64,000 nt of DNA from Limnomonas spitsbergensis (lineage: Eukaryota > Chlorophyta > Chlorophyceae > Chlamydomonadales), in the NCBI GenBank assembly GCA_037349105.1, contig JAYJMM010000092.1:434001-498000 (forward strand), read 5' to 3'. The position numbers and the translations under genes are program-made. Of the stretch, positions 1 to 10,500 are shown one piece after another; position 1 is the first letter of the stretch; every line of letters starts with the position of its first letter. Below the pieces are notes generated by a model. It saw only the letters and a list, made by a program, of their open reading frames with translations, was not told where the DNA came from and searched no databases.

Positions 1-610
1 GGGTGCATGGATATGGCGGAGCAACGGCGCCTAGGAGCATCACGATTGTATCTGTCGGTGCATTTAGTAGGTGATCAAATGGTAATAAGTCAATGACGGA
101 ACGAGCTGCATGAGACACAGTCCATGATGCCGTCCCCATACACAGACATGATGTACGACACTGCGTATGCTTCACATTCATGCAGTGGCTACATCAATTT
201 AACAGGTGCTCTTCTGACTGTCATCAATGATAGATCTACACAAGCCAATCTACACAATAGGACCAGGACCAGATCTGGTTCATCCACCAGACCAGGGCGC
301 GCATCGGCAGGCTGCTGCAAGAGCGTACGGAATCCCAGCAGAATAGCCCACCAGGTGCACAAACGTTACACCTACCTCTGGACCCGCTCAAAGCTCGGCC
401 GCGTGGGCGCCCAACTGTTCAGAAGGGAGAAAAGAAGAATAACCCACCAGGAGCACAAACGTGCGACCCCCGGCGTTGCAGAAGGCTTTAAAGACTGAAT
501 GGTGGGGGAGGAGACATAATTGAGGGGATGAACCGAGTTGATACAGGGGCAGCCAGCCCAGGATGGCTTGTCTGCATATCTATGTGATGGACAGATCATG
601 CTGATCTAGC
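1..610. other. No recognisable gene; one dispersed-element copy inside
   Basis: Open frames here are short and show no recognisable domain. The stretch holds one copy of the GTCAATGACGTTACACC dispersed family (separate entry). It also holds two short related phrases, near 343-365 and 437-465, that share the words CCACCAGG and GCACAAACGT. Confidence 0.5.
361..440 (+). repeat. Dispersed family 2 copy (ACGTTACACC...GGCCGCGTGGGCGCC)
   Basis: Shares the core words ACGTTACACC, CTCTGG, GCTCAAA and GCTCGGCCGCGTGGGCGCC with copies at 1,162, 2,174, 2,688 (inverted), 62,128 and 63,695 (inverted). It ends close to a TTCAGAAGG motif. I see no coding capacity and no clear pol III box, so it is best called a short dispersed repeat of unknown type. 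Confidence 0.65.
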
Positions 611-800
611 CCTTCGTGCCATGCACTCATCCGTTCACCCTTCGTGCCATACACTCATCCGTTCACCCTTCGTGCCATACACTCATCCGTTCACCCTTCG
701 TGCCATACACTCATCCGTTCACCCTTCGTGCCATACACTCATCCGTTCACCCTTCGTGCCATACACTCATCCGTTCACCCTTCGTGCCATACACTCATCC
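611..800. repeat. 28-bp tandem array, about 7 copies
   Basis: The unit CCTTCGTGCCATACACTCAT followed by CCGTTCAC repeats almost perfectly about seven times. Because 28 is not divisible by 3, open frames through it cycle registers and are not evidence of a gene. Confidence 0.9.
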
Positions 801-1161
801 TCAACAAAGATGTTTGCTACCCTGGGTGCAAGTATGCAGTGAGAACAGACTTTGGGTCAGTCAATTGGTCATCAAACGGGGACAACAGACAGCACAAGCT
901 CTTGCCTGGAGCAAGAAGGCGATAATAGCCAAATCTTGTCTTGGGGTCGAAGTACCAGGTGCAGAGGGTGGCTTAAGCTTAGGGTACGGATCTGACAGGC
1001 CAACTAATGCCGTTGTAGTACAATCAACCTGCCACCCTTCAGACAGCCCTCGCGCTTCACGATGGGGTGGGTCATGGGTGAAGAAGTGGGAGCTGGGGTG
1101 TGAAAGTGCCGAATGGGGAGCATCAGATTATTTATTACTCTGTAATTTGTGTTGTTCACCA

Positions 1162-1226
1162 GGTCAATGACGTTACACCACTGGGCCATGCTGCAAAGCT
1201 CGGCCGCGTCGGTGTTGTTCACCAGG
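1162..1226 (+). repeat. Dispersed family 2 copy
   Basis: Begins GTCAATGACGTTACACC and continues through CTGGGC and GCTCGGCCGCGT. The phrase GTTGTTCACCAGG occurs on both sides of the copy (near 1,152 and 1,214), so it may be a target-site duplication or an internal repeat. Confidence 0.6.
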
Positions 1227-1616
1227 TATGCCTGGCTGGGTTAGTTAGGCTGATGATGCGGGGATGCCTGCCAGCTTGAATGTGCATGGAAGGCAATAAC
1301 CCTGACATTTGTCTTCTGGACGAGCAACTGCAGTCGCACCCTGGACTCCCTGGAATCAGAACGATAACTTCGAGCGTATCTTCAGGCTAACATTGGTCGA
1401 CATATCATTCGTATCCTACCAGCGAGTCCACCATCCGGCAGTTTTGCAGTTTTTCCTGATAAATCTGGAATCTGGAAAGACTCTGCCGAGAAGAAATGGA
1501 TAGATGCTCGTAGAATCGTGGAATCGTTTACCGGTGCTCTTCAGCTCTTGTCCCCACCGCCCTTTCATTCCTGCCGAATTATTTCCGCCCCCTGGGTTTT
1601 GGCGGGTTTTCATGTA
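1227..1616. other. No recognisable gene
   Basis: Only short open frames without recognisable motifs. Nothing further seen. Confidence 0.5.
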
Positions 1617-1799
1617 CCGTAGTCACGGACGTGTTTCGTTATTTTCGAATTTCGTTGTTGCTTAAAAAGTCGCAGTTTTGGCGATTGTTTTGATTCGTTG
1701 CCCCTTAACATGAAAAATTCCAGTCAAAAACATTTTCACGACTGATTTCGTTGCTCCTTGAAGACCGATCAAAATAACGAAATACGTCCGTGACTACGG
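1617..1799. mobile_element. MITE with about 29-bp terminal inverted repeats
   Basis: The left end reads CCGTAGTCACGGACGTGTTT and continues CGTTATTTT. The right end (about 1,770-1,799) is its reverse complement with a single difference that I can see. The dinucleotide TA sits directly outside both ends (1,615-1,616 and 1,800-1,801), as expected for a TA target-site duplication of the Tc1/mariner type. The 183-bp element is AT-rich inside and has no open frame, so it is non-autonomous. Confidence 0.8.
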
Positions 1800-1801
1800 T
1801 A

Positions 1802-2173
1802 CAGTGAGGGCTGGAGAATCCAGGTTATCCAGCTCCTTCTTAGGTGCACACGCACACTGGATGGGATTTTCAAGAGACAGGGTCTTCGATCCACCCAATA
1901 AATAGTTTATAAAGGTCTAGTGAGCATGCGAACCGGAAGAACTGAGACATTCGAAGCATTACTGCCCGGTGGTTGTGTGCTGAGTGGTCGCTAGCCCAGA
2001 GGGGTTGCTGGTTTTCGCTCGCTGTCCTAGCGTATTTCGTGCATGTACCGGTGAACGGGCACGTGTCCCATACATCAAATATGATGCTCTGTTGGACTGT
2101 AAACACTTCACAACAACTTCACATAACGGATCTCAAGTACCGGTCCCATAAGATAGAAATTAAAGCGAAGATA
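1802..2173. other. No recognisable gene
   Basis: Two opposed open frames of about 80-90 codons overlap here, but neither has a recognisable domain or convincing splice sites. Confidence 0.4.
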
Positions 2174-2250
2174 GTCAATGACGTGTACACCTCTGGGCAG
2201 TGCTCAAAGGCTCGGCCGCATGGGTGCCTAACAGTCTGGTTGGGAGGAAA
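2174..2250 (+). repeat. Dispersed family 2 copy
   Basis: GTCAATGACGTGTACACCTC, then TGCTCAAAGGCTCGGCCGC and GGGTGCC. Same order of words as the other copies. Confidence 0.65.
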
Positions 2251-2687
2251 ATAAACCAATAGAGCAAGTGGGGGACATTAAGGGGGAAATATCCACTCCC
2301 ATCAGGAAAACAGAAATCCCAGCCCTTTACAAACTAGCCCTAAGCCCTACGTCAACCACATATCTACAGCAGAGGGAGTATCATCTTAACCAGGGAGTAT
2401 CATCTTAACCAGTCATGACCAGGAATTGAGGATTCAGAGACTATCAACTCTCGAGTCTTGACATGCGAGTAATAGGGTACTTAACATTCATCAAATTATA
2501 CCCGGTTATACACTTAAAGCTGATGACAAATTGCTTGTCAGTCGCAAAGACATCCATCGGTCACTTAACATACTTTGTGCTGAAACAAATTCAGACGTAA
2601 TTGAGATGCCAGCGTCAGTGGCCCTGCTCTGTAAGCAATATATATCTCAACACAACAGCCAGCAAGACTAGCCAAGAGTCTTTTTAG

Positions 2688-2744
2688 TTACGCGCCCACG
2701 CGGCCGAGCCTTTTTGAGCAGGGCCCAGAGGTGTAACGTCATTG
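2688..2744 (-). repeat. Dispersed family 2 copy, inverted
   Basis: On the minus strand it reads GTCAATGACGTTACACCTCT, GGGCCCTGCTCAAA, GGCTCGGCCGCGTGGGCGCG. It is one of the best preserved copies. The end carrying GTCAATGACG is sharp, while the other end is less defined. Confidence 0.7.
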
Positions 2745-3945
2745 ACTAGCCAAGAGACCCTCTGGTGCCGGCTGGCCTTGACAGTCAGGCCGCTGGCATG
2801 CATCGGCATGAAACCCTCGCCAATGATAACGTCTGCGGACTCTAAGAACTCAAACAGTCCAAACAAAGGAGTGTGTTCCTTCTACCTTCACAGACAACGC
2901 TTCATTCCAGTCCAATCATAAGTTTTCGACCTCTTCATGGCCCATTTGAAACGCTAGTCCAGTGAAATCTGCTCTTTCTTCACGACAGCCCAGGTGCCCG
3001 CTGCCCTGCTGGCAGCTGTCAGGTCGCACATCTGTGGGCAAATTGGGGTATCAAGCAATACGAGCATTGACCACAGAACTGAAAAGACGTAAAACAAATC
3101 TACTTGGTGAGAGCAAGAGAAGGGATCGGGCGATTTCTTCCTTCGGTTGGTTTGATCTCAGTCGCTGGCCCCCCTCCGACGTTAACTAAGTGAACATGCT
3201 GTATTGATCATGTACATCTGAAAAGCCGTACAAATTTGGCCCCCCCAGTGTGTCGAGAATGTTAGCCGCTCCTTTTCTTCAGCACCTCAAGGAAGCCGAT
3301 GAACCATGTTGGCTTAGAGGTCTTAGTAAGGATCGGGATGGCCGTACATTTACGGTTGACGTATATACGGCATAAATATAATATTTTAATATTCGGCAAG
3401 TCTGATCCCTGGCTAGGAGCCATCTTGCTTGTCATCACACCCTCCATCCAGGGTCTGAATCAACCAGCCAGGCCCCACCTGACTTCTTCATCTAACGCTA
3501 CTGGATGATTGGCTGTTCTCATGCTGCCCGCGCCATGTTTATTTTTTCTTCAAGGTGAATGCGAGCATTCCACACCCCTATGTTGCCCCCTTGATCCCAT
3601 TCTAGGTCAATCATCACAAGCATGTGGCTGTCTACTCATGCTGCCTATCAGCACATGCATCATGCATCATGCATGGCCATCCACTCACCGCTACCTCATC
3701 CCTCGCCACGCTCCTCCCATTGACACGAGAAGCAGGCATGTCCTTCATACGGACATGCACACAAGCACAATTTTAGCAAACAGGCATGCAATAAGTAATT
3801 GGTCCTCCACAAGCAAGCCAAACATAGCTGGAACGGAGAATGTGCATCACTCCTTGGCGCCTCCATTTCGAGGCCAACGCAGGCACGCGGCTTAATGGAG
3901 CAAAGCCGCTAACATTCGGTCGCTCCACCACCGAGCCTGACCAGG
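2745..3945. other. No recognisable gene
   Basis: Open frames reach 128 codons but have no recognisable motif. Short CATGCATCATGCATGG phrases occur near 3,650-3,680. Confidence 0.4.
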
Positions 3946-4377
3946 AAAGTGTGTGTCCTGTGGGGAAAGTGTGTGTCCTGTGGTGGGGATAGTGTGTGTC
4001 CTGTGGGGAAAGTGTGTGTCCTGTGGGGAAAGTGTGTGTCCTGTGGTGGGGAAAGTGTGTGTCCTGTGGGGAAAGTGTGTGTCCTGTGGTGGGGAAAGTG
4101 TGTGTCCTGTGGGGAAAGTGTGTGTCCTGTGGGGAAAGTGTGTGTCCTGTGGGGAAAGTGTGTGTCCTGTGGGGAAAGTGTGTGTCCTGTGGGGAAAGTG
4201 TGTGTCCTGTGGGGAAAGTGTGTGTCCTGTGGGGAAAGTGTGTGTCCTGTGGGGAAAGTGTGTGTCCTGTGGGGAAAGTGTGTGTCCTGTGGGGAAAGTG
4301 TGTGTCCTGTGGGGAAAGTGCGTGTCCTGTGGTGGGAAAGTGTGTGTCCTGTGGGGAAAGTGTGTGTCCTGTGGTAG
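3946..4377. repeat. 20-bp tandem array (GGGGAAAGTGTGTGTCCTGT)
   Basis: About 21 copies of a 20-bp unit, with a few 22-23-bp variants carrying an extra GGT. On the minus strand each unit contains CCCCACAG followed by GACACACAC, a 3'-splice-site-like string. No exon could be tied to it. Confidence 0.9.
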
Positions 4378-4526
4378 GGACTGCCTCTTTCGATATAATA
4401 ACCAAGAAAATGAAATGCATGATGGACAACTGCTCCCCCCGCTGGTCAGGGCCCCCACACCCTCCCCCAAATCAAAACCCACTCTCTAGCAAGAGAGTCT
4501 CCACCCACAGCACAATCTCCCGCCTG

Positions 4527-6015
4527 CTGTCCAACCTCATTCCTCCCCTCGCCCCCCTGCCTCCTACCTTGATCCCCTTCCCCTTTGAACCCCCTGTCTA
4601 CTGCCCGCCCCACCCCCGCCCTCATTCCTCCCCTTGCCCCCCTACCTCCTCCCTTGACCCTCCCTTGACCCCCTTCCCCCTTGACCCCCCTGCCTGCTGC
4701 CTGCCCCCACCCCCGCCCTCATTCCTCCCCTCGCCCGCCTACCTCCTCCCTTGACCCTCCCTTGACCCCCTTCCCCCTTGACCCCCCCTGCCTGGTGCCC
4801 GCCCCCACCCCCTCCGCTCATTCCTTCCCTCCCCCCCTACCGCCTCCTTTGACCCTCGCTGGACCCCCTCCCCCCTTGACCCCCTGCCTGCTGTCCTGCC
4901 CTCATTCCTCCCCTCGCCCCCCTACCTTCTACCTTGATCCCTTTCCCCTTTGACCCCCCCTGTCTGCTGCCTGCCCCCACCCCCGCCCTCATTCATCCCC
5001 TCGCCCCCCGTACCTCCTCCTTTGACCCTTCCTTGACCCCCTTCCCCCTTGACCCCCCTGCCTGCTGCCTGCCCCCACCCCCGCCCTCATTCCTCCCCTC
5101 GCCTGCCTACCTCCTCCCTTGACCCTCCCTTGACCCCCCTGCCTGCTGCCAGCCCCCCCCCCCCCCCCCCCCCCCCCCCTCATTACTTCCCTCTCCCCCT
5201 ACCTTCTCCTTTGACCCTCGCTTGACCCCCTCCCCCCTTGACCCCCCTGCCTGCTGCCCCGCCCTCATTCCTCCCCTCGCCCCCCTACCTCCTCCTTTGA
5301 CCCTCCCTTGATCCTCTTCCCCTTTGACCCTCCTGCCTGCTGCCCGCCCCCACCCCCGCCCTCAGTCCTCCCCTCGCCCCCCTTTTAACACCCTCTCAGC
5401 CTTCATGACTTACCCCACTCCCCAAAGTCCACCGTCACTGGACTCTCCTGACAGCTACCTGCCCCCTCCCCCTTCCCCTTGACCCCTACCTCCTTCCTCC
5501 TGGATCCCTCCCTCCTCCCTCCTTGACTCCCCCTCCTCCCCCACATGGCACATCCCCCTCTGTCCACTTACCCCTGTCAAGTCCACCCCCACTGGACTGC
5601 CCTCACTGCTGCCCGCCCCCTAACTCCCCCTTCCCTTGACCCCTCACCTCCTCCCACACATGGCTCATCCCCCTCCCTCCACTCACCCAAGTCAAGTCCA
5701 CCCCCACTGGACTGCCCCCACTGCTGCCTGCCCCCTAACCCCCCCCTTCCCTTGACCCCTCCACTCCCCCACATGGCACATCCCCCTCTGTCATCTTACC
5801 CCAGGCAAGAGCACCACCAATGGACTGCCCCCAATGCTGCCCGCCCCCTCACCCCTCACATGGCTCATCCCCCTCTGTCCACTCACCCCAGCCAAGTCCA
5901 CCATCACTGGACTCTCCCGACGGCTATCCGTCCCCTCACCCCCCTCTTACATCCCTACCTCCTCCCCCCTTGACCCCCCCCCCCTTCCTCCCCCACATGG
6001 CTTATCCCCCTCCGT
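4527..6015 (-). repeat. C-rich degenerate array with copies of a minus-strand exon end
   Basis: The left part (to about 5,390) repeats phrases such as CCTCCCTTGACCCCC and CTGCCTGCCCCCACC and includes a poly-C tract of about 23 bp near 5,157-5,179. The right part (about 5,410-6,015) holds five or six copies, roughly 110 bp apart, of CCACTCACCCCAG-CAAGTCCACC-CACTGGACTG. On the minus strand that is the last bases of the exon candidate at 7,106-7,293 plus its GGTGAGTGG donor. Confidence 0.75.
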
Positions 6016-7044
6016 CCACTCACCCCAGAACGAAAGAAGTAAAACTACGCACCCCTAAGGGGGGGGCCTAAGGGGGGGGCCTAAGGGGGGGGCCTAAGGG
6101 GGGGCCCTAAGGGGGGGCCCTAAAGGGGGGCCCTAAGGGGGGGCCCTAAAGGGGGGCCCTAAGGGGGGGCCCTAGGGGGGGGCCCTAAAGGGGGGCCCTA
6201 AGGGGGGGCCCTAAGGGGGGGCCCTAAGGGGGGGCCCTAAGGGGGGGCCCTTAGGGGGGGCCCTAAGGGGGGGCCCTAAAGGGGGGCCCTAAGGGGGGGC
6301 CCTAAGGGGGGGCCCTAAGGGGGGGCCCTAAAGGGGGGCCCTAAGGGGGGGCCCTAGGGGGGGGCCCTAAAGGGAGGCCCTAAGGGGGGGCCCTAAGGGG
6401 GGGCCCTAAGGGGGGGCCCTTAGGGGAGGCCCTAAGGAGGGGCCCTAAGGGGGGGCCCTAAAGGGGGGGCCCTAAGGGGGGGCCCTAAGGGGGGGCCCTA
6501 AGGGGGGGCCCTAACGGGGGGCCCTAAGGGGGGGCCCTAAAGGGGGGCCCTAAAGGGGGGCCCTAAGGGGGGGCCCTAAGGGGGGGCCCTAAGGGGGGGC
6601 CCTAAGGGGGGGCCCTTAGGGGGGGCCCTAAGGGAGGGCCCTAAGGGGGGGCCCTAAGGGGGGGCCCTAAGGGGGGGCCCTAAAGGGGGGCCCTAAGGGG
6701 GGGCCCTAAGGGGGGGCCCTAGGGGGGGGGCCCTAAAGGGGGGCCCTAAGGGGGGGCCCTGTGGGGGGGCCCTAAAGGATGCCCTAAGGGGGGCCGTAAA
6801 GGGGGGCCGTAAAGGGAGGCCCTAAGGGGGGGCCCTAAGGGGGGCCCTAAGGGGGGCCCCTAAAGGGGGGCCCTAAGGGGGGCCCTAAAGGGGGGCCCTA
6901 AGGGGGGGCCCTAACGGAAGACCCTAAGGGGGGGGCCTAAGGGGGGGCCCTAAAGAAGGGCCCTAAGGGGGGGCCGTAAGGGGGGGCCCTAAGGAGGGGC
7001 CCTAAGGGGGCGTAGTTTTACTTCTTTCTTTCTGGGGTGAGTGG
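6016..7044. repeat. CCCTAAGGGGGGG array inside an inverted repeat
   Basis: About 70 units of 13-14 bp (CCCTAAGGGGGGG with CCCTAAAGGGGGG and CCCTTAGGG variants) fill 6,051-7,010. The arms are CCACTCACCCCAGAACGAAA then GAAGTAAAACTACGC (6,016-6,050), and the reverse complement of nearly the same string at 7,011-7,044. The inversion includes the CACTCACC word of the neighbouring C-rich array. The runs of seven G per unit could form G-quadruplexes, and each unit also contains a short CCCTAAGGG quasi-palindrome. Confidence 0.85.
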
Positions 7045-7105
7045 GTTAAGGGAAAATGCAGCTCGGCGCCGAAGCCACACCCGCACAAAGCCCACATCCA
7101 CTCAC

Positions 7106-7293
7106 CCCAGTCAGGTCCACCACCACTGGACTGCCCCCACTGCTGCCCGCCGCCCCCTCCTGCCGTGCCAATGATGACTGCTGCTGCGATGCTGGCGGGC
7201 CAGCTTGCCCAAAGCCACTGCCACTGCCCGAGGCCAACCCATAGGCGCCCTCCAACCGTGGCGGCGCAGACTCCCTGAGCCGCTTCCTGCTGC
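7106..7293 (-). CDS. Candidate internal exon of an unidentified minus-strand gene
   Basis: On the minus strand a good 3' splice site (TTTTTCCTTTCTGCAG) precedes the exon and a donor (GACTGGG|GTGAGTGG) follows it. The most protein-like frame starts SRKRLRESAPPRLEG, is rich in Ser, Gly and Gln, and ends SPVVVDLTG. The VVVDLT string resembles a SUMO-interacting motif, but this is only a resemblance. That frame needs two bases at the exon start. Support comes from the splice signals and from the repetition of this exon end in the C-rich array further along the same strand. No domain is recognised and the gene's other exons are unknown. Confidence 0.4.
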
Positions 7294-7518
7294 CTGCAGA
7301 AAGGAAAAATCAAGTGACTCATAGTTCAGTGTGGAAAAGGGAGACAAAGTTGATCATTGTTCTGCGAACGGAAGCCAGGGGCGGAAACAAACAAACCAAA
7401 TGTGCCGCTTCGTGAGGCATGCAGGAAAGAACAAACAAACAAACAAACAAACAAACAAACGCCTCATATTGTCATGAGATGAATAATGACCTAGATCAAT
7501 AGATCTAGATCAATACGT
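7294..7518. other. Spacer with an AAAC microsatellite
   Basis: An (AAAC)n tract of about 30 bp lies at 7,431-7,460. AGATCTAGATCAAT words follow just before the 22-bp array. No gene is seen. Confidence 0.6.
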
Positions 7519-10500
7519 TGGCCCCCAATGGCAAACCCTGTTCCCTCCAATGGCAAATCCTGTTCCCTCCAATGGCAAACCCTGTTCCCACCAATGGCAA
7601 ACCCTGTTCCCTCCAATGGCAAACCTTGTTCCCTCCAATGGCAAATCCTGTTCCCTCCAATGAAAAACCCTGTTCCCACCAATGGCAAACCCTGTTCCCT
7701 CCAATGGCAAACCTTGTTCCCACCAATGGCAAACCCTGTTCCCACCAATGGCAAACCCTGTTCCCACCAATGAAAAACCCTGTTCCCACCAATGGCAAAC
7801 CCTGTTCCCTCCAATGGCAAACCTTGTTCCCACCAATGGCAAACCCTGTTCCCACCAATGGCAAACCCTGTTCCCTCCAATGGCAAACCTTGTTCCCACC
7901 AATGGCAAACCCTGTTCCCACCAATGGCAAACCCTGTTCCCACCAATGAAAAACCCTGTTCCCTCCAATGGCAAACCCTGTTCCCACCAATGGCAAACCC
8001 TGTTCCCACCAATGGCAAACCCTGTTCCCACCAATGGCAAACCCTGTTCCCACCAATGGCAAACCCTGTTCCCACCAATGAAAAACCCTGTTCCCTCCAA
8101 TGGCAAACCCTGTTCCCACCAATGGCAAACCCTGTTCCCACCAATGGCAAACCCTGTTCCCACCAATGGCCAACCCTGTTCCCTCCAATGGCCAACCTTG
8201 TTCCCACCAATGGCAAACCCTGTTCCCACCAATGGCAAACCCTGTTCCCACCAATGACAAACCCTGTTCCCACCAATGACAAACCCTATTCCCACCAATG
8301 GCCAACCTTGTTCCCACCAATGGCAAACCTTGTTCCCTCCAATGGCCGACCTTGTTCCCACCAATGGCCAACCTTGTTCCCTCCAATGGCCAACCCTGTT
8401 CCCTCCAATGACAAACCCTGTTCCCTCCAATGGCCAACCTTGTTCCCACCAATGGCCAACCTTGTTCCCACCAATGGCAAACCTTGTTCCCTCCAATGGC
8501 CAACCTTGTTCCCACCAATGGCCAACCTTGTTCCCACCAATGGCAAACCTTGTTCCCTCCAATGGCCAACCTTGTTCCCACCAATGGCCAACCTTGTTCC
8601 CTCCAATGGCCAACCCTGTTCCCTCCAATGGCAAACCCTGTTCCCACCAATGGCAAACCCTGTTCCCACCAATGGCAAACCCTGTTCCCACCAATGGCAA
8701 ACCCTGTTCCCTCCAATGGCAAACCCTGTTCCCACCAATGGCCAACCCTGTTCCCACCAATGAAAAACCCTGTTCCCTCCAATGGCAAACCCTGTTCCCA
8801 CCAATGGCAAACCCTGTTCCCACCAATGGCAAACCCTGTTCCCACCAATGACAAACCCTGTTCCCTCCAATGGCCAACCTTGTTCCCACCAATGGCAAAC
8901 CCTGTTCCCACCAATGGCAAACCCTGTTCCCACCAATGATAAACCCTGTTCCCACCAATGACAAACCCTGTTCCCACCAATGGCCAACCTTGTTCCCACC
9001 AATGGCAAACCTTGTTCCCTCCAATTGCCAATCTTGTTCCCACCAATGGCCAACCTTGTTCCCTCCCATGGCCAACCCTGTTCCCACCAATGGCAAACCC
9101 TGTTCCCACCAATGACAAACCCTGTTCCCACCAATGACAAACCCTGTTCCCACCAATGGCCAACCTTGTTCCCACCAATGACAAACCCTGTTCCCACCAA
9201 TGGCAAACCCTGTTCCCACCAATGATAAACCCTGTTCCCACCAATGACAAACCCTGTTCCCACCAATGGCCAACCTTGTTCCCACCAATGGCAAACCTTG
9301 TTCCCTCCAATGGCCAACCTTGTTCCCACCAATGGCCAACCTTGTTCCCTCCCATGGCCAACCCTGTTCCCACCAATGGCAAACCCTGTTCCCACCAATG
9401 ACAAACCCTGTTCCCACCAATGACAAATCCTGTTCCCACCAATGGCCAACCTTGTTCCCACCAATGGCAAACCTTGTTCCCTCCAATGGCCAACCGTGTT
9501 CCCACCAATGGCCAACCTTGTTCCCACCAATGCCTAACCTTGTTCCCTCCAATGGCCAACCTTGTTCCCACCAATGGCCAACCTTGTTCCCTCCAATGGC
9601 CAACCCTGTTCCCTCCAATGGCAAACCCTGTTCCCACCAATGGCAAACCCTGTTCCCACCAATGGCAAACCCTGTTCCCACCAATGGCAAACCCTGTTCC
9701 CTCCAATGGCAAACCCTGTTCCCACCAATGGCCAACCCTGTTCCCACCAATGGCCAACCTTGTTCCCACCAATGGCCAACCCTGTTCCCACCAATGGCCA
9801 ACCTTGTTCCCACCAATGACAAACCCTGTTCCCACCAATGGCCAACCTTGTTCCCTCCAATGGCCAACCCTGTTCCCTCCAATGGCCAACCTTGTTCCCA
9901 CCAATGGCCAACCCTGTTCCCACCAATGACAAACCATGTTCCCTCCAATGGCCAACCCTGTTCCCACCAAAGACAAACCCTGTTCCCACCAATGGCAAAC
10001 CTTGTTCCCTGCAATGGCCAACCCTGTTCCCACCAATGGCCAACCTTGTTCCCACCAATGGCCAACCCTGTTCCCTCCAATGGCAAACCCTGTTCCCACC
10101 AATGGCCAACCCTGTTCCCTCCAATGGCAAACCTTGTTCCCACCAATGGCCAACCTTGTTCCCTCCAATGGCCAACCCTGTTCCCACCAATGACAAACCA
10201 TGTTCCCTCCAATGGCCAACCCTGTTCCCACCAAAGACAAACCCTGTTCCCACCAATGGCAAACCTTGTTCCCTCCAATGGCCAACCCTGTTCCCACCAA
10301 TGGCCAACCTTGTTCCCACCAATGGCCAACCCTGTTCCCTCCAATGGCAAACCCTGTTCCCACCAATGGCCAACCCTGTTCCCACCAATGACAAACCTTG
10401 TTCCCACCAATGGCCAACCCTGTTCCCACCAATGACAAACCTTGTTCCCTCCAATGGCCAACCCTGTTCCCTCCAATGACAAACTCTGTTCCCACCAATG

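Noticed and set aside
3773..4489. Cysteine-rich or His/Pro-rich repeat proteins in the 20-bp array
   Set aside because: All registers are open on both strands because the unit lacks stops. There is no flanking coding evidence.
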